Source: an uncultured Clostridia bacterium
GTDB taxonomy: Bacteria > Bacillota > Clostridia > Lachnospirales > Anaerotignaceae
Assembly (NCBI GenBank): GCA_945868505.1
Contig: CAMBLO010000018.1
Span: forward strand, 1 to 46,647
Direction of reading: 5' to 3'
DNA: 46,647 bases
A program made the translations under genes and the position numbers. A model generated the notes under the pieces. That model searched no databases and had not been told where the DNA came from. It saw only the letters and a program-made list of their open reading frames with translations. Of this stretch, positions 14,275 through 22,976 are shown piece by piece. Every line of letters starts with the position of its first letter. The stretch's first letter is position 1.

Positions 14275-17109
14275 TTATTCGGCCAATACTGTCTGCATGG
14301 TCGTATTCGTGGGCGTATAATCCAGCCCCAGATATTCTCGGATGATCGCCTTGGCAACTTCCGGCGCGGGGGTGCCGCTGCCTTCGCCGAAGGGGATCAT
14401 GACGGTGATGGCGATCTGCGGGTCATCATAGGGTGCGAAGCAGACGAACCAGGTATGGGAACTGCGGTTCTTATCTTCTTCGGCGGTACCGGTTTTCGCT
14501 GCCACTTTCACGGGCAGGTCATTGAAGGCGGTGCGGAGTGTGCCGCGGCTGCCGTTGGTTACCAGATACATCCCTTCATAAACGGCCTGCAGGTTTTCTT
14601 CTTTAAATTTGGTGACATTTTCCACCGTTTCTTCCACTTCGGAATGGAGACTGCCATCGGGGTTTTGGATATGATCCACCATGTGCAGCTTATATAGCGT
14701 GCCGCCGTTTGCTAGGGTGGAAATATATTTTGTGATCTGTGCCGGTGTGTAGCTGTTAATGGACTGACCGATAGCCGTACGGATGGTATCACCATCAGTC
14801 CAGCGGGTCTGGCTGGTGGTGGCATCGGGGTTGAAGGTCTTTACGGCCTTTTCCTTATTGGCAGGGGATGCCATGGTGGGGCCATATTCATCCAGTTCCA
14901 AGCCGGTATAGTCGTTCAAGCCAAAGGCTGCCATATATTCGTTCAATGTGGTGATGGCCTGATTGCTGGTGCCGTTTTCCGCATTGCCCATGCGATAAGC
15001 CAGTTCATAGAAGAAGTAGTTGCAGGATACTTCCAGCGCATGGGAAACATTCACCGCTCTGTGGGTGCCGCCGGTGTTGGAATAGATCCAGCAGCGGGCG
15101 TAGGGCAGGCCTGCGTCCTTGAAAAGCCCTTTATCGGTGATGAGGGTATTGGGCGTGATGGTGCCGGTTTCCAGCCCTGCCAGTGCCGTAATCATTTTAA
15201 AGGTGGAGCCGGAGGCTTTTTTCTGTTTCAATGGGCGGTTGACCAAAGGTGTGTTGCCGTCCTGCAGCAGATCATTGTAGTATGCGTTGTTGAAGGTGTT
15301 GACCAGTTCGTTGTTGTCGTAGGAAGGATAGGTCACACTGGCAAGAACTTCGCCGGTGCCTACCTGCGTCACGAAAACAGAACCGGTACAGGGGTCAAGT
15401 CCCGTATCCGCAGGGGACATTTCCCCGCTGCTCAGCTTTTTAATGATGAGACTCAGGGGAGAAGCACCGTTTTCGATGCCGGCTTTTTCCTCCTCTGTCA
15501 CAGGCAGATGCCCCTGTTCGATCATCATCAGGGTGAGTTCTCTTACACTGATGGTACCTTTTTCCAGTCCATCAATGAGGAATTCTTTTGCCACCGTAAC
15601 CGCATCATCCTGATCGGGGCGGAAGGTGGGGATGGCCTGTTTCAGTTTATCATATACGGCTTTCTGGGTGCCATCCTCCGCCTGCAGCATTTTCTGGGCG
15701 GAAATATGGTTGACGTTAATCATGGAAGTGAACAGCTCTGTGGTGGAAACGGAATTTTTTCCGCCTCCGGTCAGCTTTTTCAGCACAGCCTTCCGCAGTT
15801 CGCTTTCCAGGGTATCATAAGCCACTTTCTGCAATTCGCTGTCCAATGTGAGGAATACGTCCTTGCCGGGGACAGGCTCTGTGGAATCAATGACGCTCAT
15901 ACGGCGGCCCTGATTGTCAACTTCAATCTGTACCTTACCGTCTACGCCGTTCAATTCTCTTTCAAAGAGCTTTTCCATGCCGTCCTGCCCAACGATGTCC
16001 GTCTGGCTGTAAAGGGGGTTGCCCTGAGCGTCTACCTCGTCTTTGTACAGAGCGTAGTCGCTTTCCGTCATCTGACGGATATAGCCAATGATATGTGAAA
16101 AATACTTGCCCTCAGGGTATTCCCGCAGGGATACTGTGTCAATGACCACATTGGGGAAAGTATCCTGATTTTCTTCGATATAAGCCAGTGTCTTGTCGCT
16201 GACATCCGTAGCGATGGTGACAGACTGGAACTGCTGATAACGTTTCAGATAGAGGGAATAGCGAATGCCCAGCGCATCTCGCACCAGGTCATTGGGCAAC
16301 CCTTCCGGCAGGCCAAAGAAATCTCTCAGGTAATCCAACGTCTGCAAGGAATTGTATTGAAGCTGTTCCTTTTCCATCTGCATGCTTTCCTTCCAGCTTT
16401 TTTCCCGGTTTGAATTGCCGCCGAACTGGAAGGCATAGGGTGCTTCTGTATCTAGAGGCAGTTCATCAGTGATGGTCTCGCCAAATTCATTCAGTTTCAG
16501 GGCAAGGGTCAAAGCCATCAGGTTGCGGTCGTCGCTCATGACCAGAGAAAGATAAGCCCGTTTCTGCTGGGGGCTGTAGTTGCTGGGAACATCGTATTTT
16601 TCGTACAGATAAGCCAGACATTCCTCTGCCGTCATCTTATACTGTCTTTTCTCCAAACCAATGGAAGCCTTCCAGCGGTTTTCCTGTTTTTCGATTTCCT
16701 CTTCGGTGCCTTCAAAGGTGAAGGAATAGGGAGAGGATAGGGAAATGGGCAGGGAATTGACCTGCTGATGCCCGTTTTCCCAAAGCCAGTTCATCAATGC
16801 TTTGGAAAGGTTCTGCTTTTCCGTATCGGAAAGCTCCAGCGTCAGGCTGCCGTCCACCTGAACGGAATATGCCACCGTATTGATGGCAAGGGGTCTGCCA
16901 TAGCGGTCGTAAATCCCCCCGCGGGAAGCGGGAACGGGCAGGTTCTTGGAAACGCTGGCGGTGATGGATGCCTCGTATTCTTCCCCGTGGATGATCTGCA
17001 AAGAAAACAGGCGGAGTACGATGATGAGGAAGAGTACGATCACACCGCAAAGCATGACAAATATTCGGTTTTTACATAATTCTAAAAAATGTTCGTAATA
17101 TCGTCTCAT
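14275..17109 (-). CDS. mrdA: Class B penicillin-binding protein 2, enlarged
   Basis: This elongation transpeptidase has 944 residues against about 600-720 in most relatives. One N-terminal membrane helix (about 17-38) is followed by a dimerisation/pedestal region and the transpeptidase domain. Active-site motifs are S635-T-F-K638 (catalytic serine), S695-C-N697 and K872-T-G874. Extra length lies mainly in the N-terminal half and in a largely helical insertion around residues 435-570, just before DPCTGSVFVTQVGTGEVLASVTYP. It pairs with RodA to build the side wall. It lies 23 bases after mreD and 17 before minC. Confidence 0.92.
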   Translation of the reverse strand: MRRYYEHFLELCKNRIFVMLCGVIVLFLIIVLRLFSLQIIHGEEYEASITASVSKNLPVPASRGGIYDRYGRPLAINTVAYSVQVDGSLTLELSDTEKQNLSKALMNWLWENGHQQVNSLPISLSSPYSFTFEGTEEEIEKQENRWKASIGLEKRQYKMTAEECLAYLYEKYDVPSNYSPQQKRAYLSLVMSDDRNLMALTLALKLNEFGETITDELPLDTEAPYAFQFGGNSNREKSWKESMQMEKEQLQYNSLQTLDYLRDFFGLPEGLPNDLVRDALGIRYSLYLKRYQQFQSVTIATDVSDKTLAYIEENQDTFPNVVIDTVSLREYPEGKYFSHIIGYIRQMTESDYALYKDEVDAQGNPLYSQTDIVGQDGMEKLFERELNGVDGKVQIEVDNQGRRMSVIDSTEPVPGKDVFLTLDSELQKVAYDTLESELRKAVLKKLTGGGKNSVSTTELFTSMINVNHISAQKMLQAEDGTQKAVYDKLKQAIPTFRPDQDDAVTVAKEFLIDGLEKGTISVRELTLMMIEQGHLPVTEEEKAGIENGASPLSLIIKKLSSGEMSPADTGLDPCTGSVFVTQVGTGEVLASVTYPSYDNNELVNTFNNAYYNDLLQDGNTPLVNRPLKQKKASGSTFKMITALAGLETGTITPNTLITDKGLFKDAGLPYARCWIYSNTGGTHRAVNVSHALEVSCNYFFYELAYRMGNAENGTSNQAITTLNEYMAAFGLNDYTGLELDEYGPTMASPANKEKAVKTFNPDATTSQTRWTDGDTIRTAIGQSINSYTPAQITKYISTLANGGTLYKLHMVDHIQNPDGSLHSEVEETVENVTKFKEENLQAVYEGMYLVTNGSRGTLRTAFNDLPVKVAAKTGTAEEDKNRSSHTWFVCFAPYDDPQIAITVMIPFGEGSGTPAPEVAKAIIREYLGLDYTPTNTTMQTVLAE

Positions 17110-17132
17110 CGGTTCCTCCTATGGGGAATCAG

Positions 17133-17645
17133 TTAAAATAATCTATATTTGTATTTTTCTTTCAACTCCAGCCATTCGTTAATCCCAAAGAGGATGCGGT
17201 ACAGGGGCACTGTGATGACTGCCCCATAAACCAATTCAGGCAAGAGCAGGCGGAAAAGAAAATAAAGAATGTTGCCTTCCCCGCGGAATACAAATCCCGT
17301 CACATACAGTATCACCTGATACAATACGGTAGAAATCGTACAGAAAATGACGGGCAGGATATAATTTTCACGGTAAAAGTTGCGCTGGCTGCGACCGAAT
17401 AATAGCCCGAAAACCAGATACAGCGCAGTATAAAAGCCGATGTAGGTCTTGAAGAACACATCCATCAGAAACCCTACGCCAATGCCCACCAATGCGCCTT
17501 CCTTGCTGCCCCGCAGCAGTGCGTAGGAGGTAACGATGATGAGTGCCGTATTGGGGAATACCCCTTGAATGGCAAAATGAGGGAACAGAGTCGTTTGTAA
17601 TATAAAGTTGATAAACACGATCAGTGCGGTAATGGCGATTCTCAT
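17133..17645 (-). CDS. mreD: Rod shape-determining protein MreD
   Basis: This 170-residue membrane protein has about five hydrophobic segments and the MreD features VFINFILQTTLFPHFAIQG, GIGVGFLMDVFF and PLYRILFGINEWL. It links MreC to the elongasome. Its start overlaps the mreC stop by four bases. Confidence 0.9.
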   Translation of the reverse strand: MRIAITALIVFINFILQTTLFPHFAIQGVFPNTALIIVTSYALLRGSKEGALVGIGVGFLMDVFFKTYIGFYTALYLVFGLLFGRSQRNFYRENYILPVIFCTISTVLYQVILYVTGFVFRGEGNILYFLFRLLLPELVYGAVITVPLYRILFGINEWLELKEKYKYRLF

Positions 17646-18574
17646 TCAGCCACCCCCGTACCTGCATTGCTTTCCTCAGGCTCTGCGGCTTCTTCGTCGG
17701 TTTCTGCTGTTTCTGCAGCAGGTGCGGCGGATTTGCCGGCGGGAGCGTTGTTTTTATCAATAATCAAAATGGTATCCAAATGCTTCAGGTCCACATAGGG
17801 CTCGATGACAGCATATTTTGTCAGACCGTTTGTGTCGGTTTCGATTTCCAATACCTTGCCGATGGCAAGCCCTTCGGGGTAAATATCCGACAGATGGGAG
17901 GTGACGATTTCATCGCCTACCATGATTTCCGCATCGCCGTCGATATATTCCATTTTACAAAGACCGTTGTTGGAAAGGGTATAATCCCCCTTTACCACGC
18001 CCAAATCCCCTGTACGCACGCTCTTGGCAGGCACAGAGGAACGGCTGTCCAGAATGGACTGCGCCTTGGAGAAGGTAGCACCGCTTTCCAGCACCTTGCC
18101 CACCAGCCCTTGGGGGGCGATCAGCACCATGTTTGCGCTGATATGGCTGGATGTGCCTTTATCAATGATGAAGTTGTCATACCATACCCCGGGGTCCTTG
18201 GCGATGATCTTCGCACCAACGCTTTCGTAGTTGGGGTATCTTTGGGCAATCTTCAGAAGGGAAGAAAGCTTTGCATTTTCCTCTTCATACATTGCCAGAC
18301 GTCTGTTTTCTTCCATCAATTCGGCAATTTGATTTTTCAGGTCCTCGTTTTCTTCTTTCAGATCTGTTTTGCTGCGGGCGGATGTGACCGTTTCGTCTAC
18401 CCAGCTGCTGATCCCCGTAGTCAGATCTTGAAACGGGGTGACAACGACACCGATGGCGCTTTCCAGCAGAGTGGCGTTCAGCTTTTTGCCGCTGGCAATG
18501 ACGGTCACCAGAACCAGAAGCACGATGCCCGCACTGATGATATGCTTTTTATGTTTTAAGAAAAACTCCTGCAA
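17642..18574 (-). CDS. mreC: Rod shape-determining protein MreC
   Basis: This 310-residue protein has an N-terminal membrane anchor (residues of about 11-28) and a coiled coil (about 65-110, KTDLKEENEDLKNQIAELME). The extracellular beta-domain holds IIAKDPGVWYDNFIIDKG and VLIAPQGLVGKV. The C-terminal tail is rich in Ala and Glu. A TTG start is needed to reach the ribosome site GAAAGGAG, since no ATG is present at the N-terminus. MreC organises PBP2 and RodA along MreB filaments. Confidence 0.92.
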   Translation of the reverse strand: MQEFFLKHKKHIISAGIVLLVLVTVIASGKKLNATLLESAIGVVVTPFQDLTTGISSWVDETVTSARSKTDLKEENEDLKNQIAELMEENRRLAMYEEENAKLSSLLKIAQRYPNYESVGAKIIAKDPGVWYDNFIIDKGTSSHISANMVLIAPQGLVGKVLESGATFSKAQSILDSRSSVPAKSVRTGDLGVVKGDYTLSNNGLCKMEYIDGDAEIMVGDEIVTSHLSDIYPEGLAIGKVLEIETDTNGLTKYAVIEPYVDLKHLDTILIIDKNNAPAGKSAAPAAETAETDEEAAEPEESNAGTGVAE

Positions 18575-18604
18575 AATGAAATGCTCCTTTCGGTGTGTTT
18601 AGGA

Positions 18605-19636
18605 TCAGAACAGTGCTTTTCTGGGGGAGATCAGCACAGATTTCAGTTTATCGATCTGTTCCAGAACCATGCCTGTGCCCAATGCGACACAGTTCAGAGG
18701 TTCGTTGGCAATATTAACAGGCATCCCTGTTTCCGCAGTGATGAGGTGGTTCAGACCACGCAGATGGGCACCGCCGCCAGTCAGCGTAATACCATATTCC
18801 ATGATATCCGCCGCCAGTTCGGGAGGGGTTGCTTCCAAGGTCTGCTTGATGCTGTTGATGATGGAATCTACAGGTTCGTTGAGGGCCTGTCTGATATGGA
18901 TAGAGTTCACTTCGATGGTCTTGGGCAGACCGCTTACCAAGTCGCGACCGCGGATTTCCATTTTTTCTTCTCTTTCCAAAGGATATGCAGAGCCAATGGT
19001 AATCTTGATTTCTTCTGCCGTACGGTCACCAATGGCCAGGGCAAATTCTTTTTTGATATAGTTTACGATGGCAGTGTCCAGCGCATCCCCAGCCACTCGC
19101 AGAGAAGTACTGGTGACGATGCCGCCCAGAGAAATGATGGCCACTTCGCTGGTGCCGCCGCCGATATCAACAACCATGCTGCCGGTAGGTTCCGCCACGG
19201 GCAGGCCTGCACCGATGGCAGCCGCCATGGGTTCTTCGATGAGGTAGGTGTCTTTTTCTCTGGAGCCTGCGGCGATAGCAGCTTCCAGTACTGCACGTTT
19301 TTCTACTTCTGTTACGCCGGAAGGCACACAAATGACGATGCGGGGCTTCGGGCCAAACATGGAGCGGACATAAGCCTTGTTGATGAAATAACGCAGCATT
19401 GCCTGTGTTACGTCGAAGTCGGCGATCACGCCGTCCTTCATGGGACGGATGGCAACGATATTGCCGGGTGTACGGCCAATCATATCCTTCGCTTCATTGC
19501 CCACCGCCAAAACTTCTCTTGTCTGGGTGTTGATGGCAACAACGGAAGGTTCATTCACGATGATGCCTTTTTCTTTCATATAAACCAGGGTATTGGCAGT
19601 ACCCAGGTCGATACCCATATCTTTGGAAACAAACAT
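18605..19636 (-). CDS. mreB: Actin-like rod shape protein MreB
   Basis: This 343-residue actin homologue starts [25 protein letters not shown], containing the phosphate-1 motif. It carries [17 protein letters not shown] (phosphate-2) and [14 protein letters not shown] (adenosine region). Filaments under the membrane guide side-wall synthesis. It is the first gene of the shape operon, with a promoter at 19722-19750. MreB and Mbl paralogues cannot be told apart from sequence alone, but the mreCD context favours MreB. Confidence 0.95.
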   Translation of the reverse strand: MFVSKDMGIDLGTANTLVYMKEKGIIVNEPSVVAINTQTREVLAVGNEAKDMIGRTPGNIVAIRPMKDGVIADFDVTQAMLRYFINKAYVRSMFGPKPRIVICVPSGVTEVEKRAVLEAAIAAGSREKDTYLIEEPMAAAIGAGLPVAEPTGSMVVDIGGGTSEVAIISLGGIVTSTSLRVAGDALDTAIVNYIKKEFALAIGDRTAEEIKITIGSAYPLEREEKMEIRGRDLVSGLPKTIEVNSIHIRQALNEPVDSIINSIKQTLEATPPELAADIMEYGITLTGGGAHLRGLNHLITAETGMPVNIANEPLNCVALGTGMVLEQIDKLKSVLISPRKALF

Positions 19637-19721
19637 TGATTTTTACCCCTTTCGTTATTGGAAAACATTGCCGCAAAAACTGCCGCAACCGTTGATTCTC
19701 TTGAATTTTGCCTTACATTTA

Positions 19722-19750
19722 ATCATACCGCTTTTTTGCTTTCTTTTCAA
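19722..19750 (-). promoter_or_regulatory. Promoter of the mre-PBP2-min operon
   Basis: On the minus strand TTGAAA (19750-19745) and TATGAT (19727-19722) are 17 bases apart. This places the transcription start about 80 bases before the mreB ATG. Confidence 0.6.
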
Positions 19751-19832
19751 GAAAAGCATTGCATTTTTCGGAAAAAATGCATGGATTTTAATGGTGGGAC
19801 TGGGACATATCTTTCGGTGGAAATGCCTCTGT

Positions 19833-19862
19833 CAAAAGAAAAAAGAGTCCGTGGACTCTTTC
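19833..19862 (-). terminator. Terminator of the DUF4321 gene
   Basis: Read on the minus strand, AAGAGTC and GACTCTT form a stem with a four-base loop, followed by TTTTTTCTTTTG. It lies directly after the DUF4321 stop codon. Confidence 0.65.
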
Positions 19863-19871
19863 TGATGGATA

Positions 19872-20132
19872 TCACATTTTTCTGTAGATCAAAAATGCCA
19901 AAACGATGCCGATGATGCCTGCGATGGTGAAGCGGATGGTCAAACCAAACTGCAGTGTCAGTACCCCCAAATCCAGAACAAGGGGAGAGGAAAGACCAAA
20001 ATCGCTGCCATAAGCCAGCCAGCTCAGAGCAGGGATGCCGCCCAGCATACTTGCGATAAAGCCACCCAGTACAACTCCTGCCAGCAGTAGCAGAACCAAT
20101 ATCCATATATTTTGTGAGGAACGACCTCTCAT
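19872..20132 (-). CDS. DUF4321 membrane protein
   Basis: This 86-residue protein has two hydrophobic segments (WILVLLLLAGVVLGGFIASML and FTIAGIIGIVLAFLIY) joined by LSWLAYGSDFGLSSPLVLDLGVLTLQFGLT. This matches the DUF4321 family common in Firmicutes near mreB and maf/radC genes. Function is unknown. A ribosome site (AAAGGGGGA) precedes the ATG. Confidence 0.75.
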   Translation of the reverse strand: MRGRSSQNIWILVLLLLAGVVLGGFIASMLGGIPALSWLAYGSDFGLSSPLVLDLGVLTLQFGLTIRFTIAGIIGIVLAFLIYRKM

Positions 20133-20221
20133 AGAAAAATCCCCCTTTGCTTCATTTTTTCATTTCCCTATTTTAGCATAAAAGAGGGGAGGGGTAAAGG
20201 GAACAGAAAATAAAAAGAATC

Positions 20222-20253
20222 AAAAAAAGACTCTCCGATTTCTCGGAGAGTCT
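20222..20253 (-). terminator. Terminator of the rnf operon
   Basis: AGACTCTCCGA and TCGGAGAGTCT form an 11-bp stem with loop TTTC. On the minus strand it is followed by seven T. It lies about 75 bases after the rnfB stop. Confidence 0.8.
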
Positions 20254-20304
20254 TTGGAAGTCTGAATTTATCATTCAGCTATCAACTGCTTATTCAGCCT
20301 ATTG

Positions 20305-20337
20305 CCGCGAAGCGGTTTCGCAGAATGATTATTCTGC
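20305..20337. repeat. Compact palindrome pair overlapping the rnfB stop
   Basis: CCGC-GAA-GCGG (20305-20315) is followed by GCAGAAT-GATT-ATTCTGC (20320-20337). The second arm lies inside the last rnfB codons. The same arrangement of a GAA triloop palindrome followed by CGCAGAA occurs in the 3' end of the surface-protein gene near 3699-3720. Confidence 0.55.
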
Positions 20338-21225
20338 CTTAGGAGCTTCCTGTGCAGGTGCAGCCGCGGGAGCGGGAGCAGCCTGTGCAGCGGGTGCTGC
20401 AGCTGCAGGAGCAGCAGGCTGAGCAGGTCTCTTACCTGTCAGAACGCCCTTAGGACATTTGTTAGCACAGATACCACATGCTTTACATTTGTCGTAGTCG
20501 ATCACAGCCAGGTTGTCGATAACATGGATTGCATCGAAAGGACAGTTCTTTTCACAAATCTTACATGCGATACAACCAACGGAGCAGTTGGGGATTACGT
20601 TCTTACCCATATCCTTGGAAGAACACTGTACTTTTACTTTCTTCTTAGCGGGCAGCAGTTCGATGATATGTTTAGGGCAAGTGGAAACACATTTACCACA
20701 AGCTACACATTTATCTTTGTCGATCACTGCTACGCCGTCAACGATTTCGATTGCACCGAAAGCACAAGCTTTCTTACAGCTGCCCAGACCCAGACAGCCA
20801 TAGGAACAGGATTTTGCACCCTGACCAGCCAGCTGTACTGCGAAGTTACAGTCATCAATGCCTTCGTAATCATATTTATTTTTTGCCTTGTCGCAAGTAC
20901 CACCGCACTTAACAAAAGCAGCAACGGGTTCAGATGTAGAAGCTTCGATACCCATGATAGCGCCTACTTTTTCAGCAACTGCTGCACCACCAACGGGGCA
21001 AGCATTTACGGGAGCTGTACCGGCAACGATAGCAGCTGCACAACCACCACAACCAGGGAAGCCACAACCACCACAGTTTGCGCCGGGCAGAGCGCCCAGT
21101 ACTTCGCCGATACGAGGGTCTTCATCAACTTTGAAGACTTCACTTGCAACACCCAGACAAGCGCCGAAAACAACGCCCATACCGCCAATACTCAGGACGG
21201 GGGATACAATACTCATTGGATCCAT
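20329..21225 (-). CDS. rnfB: Rnf complex subunit B (iron-sulfur)
   Basis: The 298-residue RnfB takes electrons from ferredoxin into the membrane complex. After an N-terminal membrane segment comes the four-Cys cluster motif (C51, C54, C59, C76, CGGCGFPGC). Several 2[4Fe-4S] ferredoxin-like motifs follow (CVACGKCVSTCP, CIACKICEKNCP, CKACGICANKCP), giving room for about six clusters. The C-terminal 30 residues are an Ala/Pro-rich tail. It is the last gene of rnfCDGEAB. Confidence 0.95.
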   Translation of the reverse strand: MDPMSIVSPVLSIGGMGVVFGACLGVASEVFKVDEDPRIGEVLGALPGANCGGCGFPGCGGCAAAIVAGTAPVNACPVGGAAVAEKVGAIMGIEASTSEPVAAFVKCGGTCDKAKNKYDYEGIDDCNFAVQLAGQGAKSCSYGCLGLGSCKKACAFGAIEIVDGVAVIDKDKCVACGKCVSTCPKHIIELLPAKKKVKVQCSSKDMGKNVIPNCSVGCIACKICEKNCPFDAIHVIDNLAVIDYDKCKACGICANKCPKGVLTGKRPAQPAAPAAAAPAAQAAPAPAAAPAQEAPKAE

Positions 21226-21245
21226 ATTCTTTTACCCTCCTTCTA

Positions 21246-21824
21246 TTACAGTTTAATCAGACCGGAGAAGCCCAGGAATGCGATGGACATCAGACCAGCT
21301 GTGATCAGAGCCATAGGGAAACCATCGAAGGCCTTCGGTGTGTCATTATCAGCGATTCTTTCACGAATACCAGCAAACAGAACGATTGCCAGTGCGAAAC
21401 CAGCCGCACCACCAACTGCGTTCAGAACGGATTCGATGAAGTTGTAGCCTTTCTGCATGTTTGTTACGGCTACACCCAGTACCGCACAGTTTGTTGTGAT
21501 CAGGGGCAGGAATACACCCAGTGCCTGATACAGAGCAGGTGCGGATTTTTTCAGGAACATTTCTACGAACTGTACCAGAGATGCGATCAGCAGAATGAAC
21601 GCGATGTTGTACAGATATACGATGTTCAGGGGCACCAGAATCAGGTTGTATACCAGCCATGCTGCTGCTGCCGCCAGGGACATAACGAAGATTACGGCCA
21701 TGCCCATACCAGCCGCTGTGTCTACCTTTTTGGAAACACCGAGGAAGGGGCAGATACCTAAGAACTGGGACATTACGTAGTTATTTACGAAAACGCCAGC
21801 CAAAATCAATAAGATCAGATTCAT
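21246..21824 (-). CDS. rnfA: Rnf complex subunit A
   Basis: This 192-residue membrane protein with about six helices is homologous to RnfE and NqrE. Signatures include NNYVMSQFLGICPFLGVSK near the start and ITTNCAVLGVA in the middle. The Cys residues in these two motifs are those that hold a membrane [2Fe-2S] cluster between RnfA and RnfE in related complexes. The gene lies 17 bases after rnfE. Confidence 0.95.
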   Translation of the reverse strand: MNLILLILAGVFVNNYVMSQFLGICPFLGVSKKVDTAAGMGMAVIFVMSLAAAAAWLVYNLILVPLNIVYLYNIAFILLIASLVQFVEMFLKKSAPALYQALGVFLPLITTNCAVLGVAVTNMQKGYNFIESVLNAVGGAAGFALAIVLFAGIRERIADNDTPKAFDGFPMALITAGLMSIAFLGFSGLIKL

Positions 21825-21841
21825 TTATTTTCCCCTCCTTC

Positions 21842-22438
21842 TTACGCTTTTTTATTTCTGAAATGGTTCAGAAGAGCCATCAGGCAAGCCAGTGTGAAGA
21901 ACGCACCGGGAGCCATTACGAACAGCAGTGTTCTGGGGAATGCTTCGGGCAGTACTGTCGTGTTGAACAGTGTACCGGAACCGATGAATTCACGAACCAG
22001 ACCAATGCAGCCCAGGGCAATTGTGAAACCAAGACCCATGCCGATACCGTCGAATGCAGCAGCAACGGGACCATTTTTGGATGCGAATGCTTCTGCACGA
22101 GCCAGGATCAGACAGTTAACTACGATCAGTGGAATAAACAGACCCAAGGATGCGTACAAACTGGGAACGTAAGCCTTCAGAAGGAATTCGATGATTGTTA
22201 CGAATGTAGCAATAACTACGATAAAGCAAGGGATACGTACTGTATCAGGAATGATCTTTCTCAGCAGAGAGATGAAAATGTTGGAACAAATCAGTACTGC
22301 TGTTGCCGCCAGACCCATACCAATACCGTTGATCGCGGAAGATGTTACCGCCAGTGTAGGACACATACCGATAACCTGTACGAATGTGGGGTTTTCATTG
22401 ATGATACCGTTTTTAATCAATTTTACAGGGTTAGCCAT
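21842..22438 (-). CDS. rnfE: Rnf complex subunit E
   Basis: This 198-residue six-helix membrane protein has the paired Cys motifs NPTFVQVIGMCPTLAVT and LIVVNCLILARAEAFASKN. It forms the symmetrical half-pair with RnfA. It starts at the last base of rnfG, so the two are translationally coupled. Confidence 0.95.
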   Translation of the reverse strand: MANPVKLIKNGIINENPTFVQVIGMCPTLAVTSSAINGIGMGLAATAVLICSNIFISLLRKIIPDTVRIPCFIVVIATFVTIIEFLLKAYVPSLYASLGLFIPLIVVNCLILARAEAFASKNGPVAAAFDGIGMGLGFTIALGCIGLVREFIGSGTLFNTTVLPEAFPRTLLFVMAPGAFFTLACLMALLNHFRNKKA

Positions 22439-22974
22439 CAGTTAGCACCTCCATTCGCTGCGACCCAATCCAGAGCTTCCTGCGCACCTACGCACACTGT
22501 TCTGGAAGTGATTGTTGCACTTGTGATGGGAACGATTTCGCCGCCATCTTTTGTTACGGATACAGAACCGGATTTGCCTGTGAACTGTTCATAGAAAGCG
22601 GGTTCTGTTGCTTTTGCGCCCAGACCGGGTGTTTCAGAGTGACCTGTTACACGCACGCCTGTGATCACGCCGTCAGCACCAACGCCGATCATTGTGTTTA
22701 CAGCGCCGCCGAAACCGCCGGGAGCTGTTGTGATAACATAACCGCCGTTGTCAGCCTGATATACAGCTGTGATGGTACCTGTCAGTTCAACATCCATCTG
22801 TGTGAAGGAAGAAGCGTCAGGCATAACTGCTGTCATGGATTCGTTCAGTGTTTTTTCATTCTGTGCAGCGATAGGAGCAGCTGTGACTTCGGAAACGACG
22901 CCCAGCAGACCTGCAGCTACACCGGCGATAACCAGCAGAACGATTGCGGGTTTAACTACTGCTTCAGAGTTCAT
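22438..22974 (-). CDS. rnfG: Rnf complex subunit G (covalent FMN)
   Basis: The 178-residue subunit has one N-terminal membrane helix (about 9-30) and an extracytoplasmic FMN-binding domain (GVGADGVITGVRVTGHSETPGLG). The covalent FMN site near residues 150-158 reads ITSATITS, whereas the family consensus is close to SGAT; the acceptor Thr is kept and Gly is replaced by Ser. FMN attachment needs ApbE, which is not in this window. The gene sits between rnfD and rnfE with almost no gaps. Confidence 0.92.
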   Translation of the reverse strand: MNSEAVVKPAIVLLVIAGVAAGLLGVVSEVTAAPIAAQNEKTLNESMTAVMPDASSFTQMDVELTGTITAVYQADNGGYVITTAPGGFGGAVNTMIGVGADGVITGVRVTGHSETPGLGAKATEPAFYEQFTGKSGSVSVTKDGGEIVPITSATITSRTVCVGAQEALDWVAANGGAN

Positions 22975-22976
22975 GC

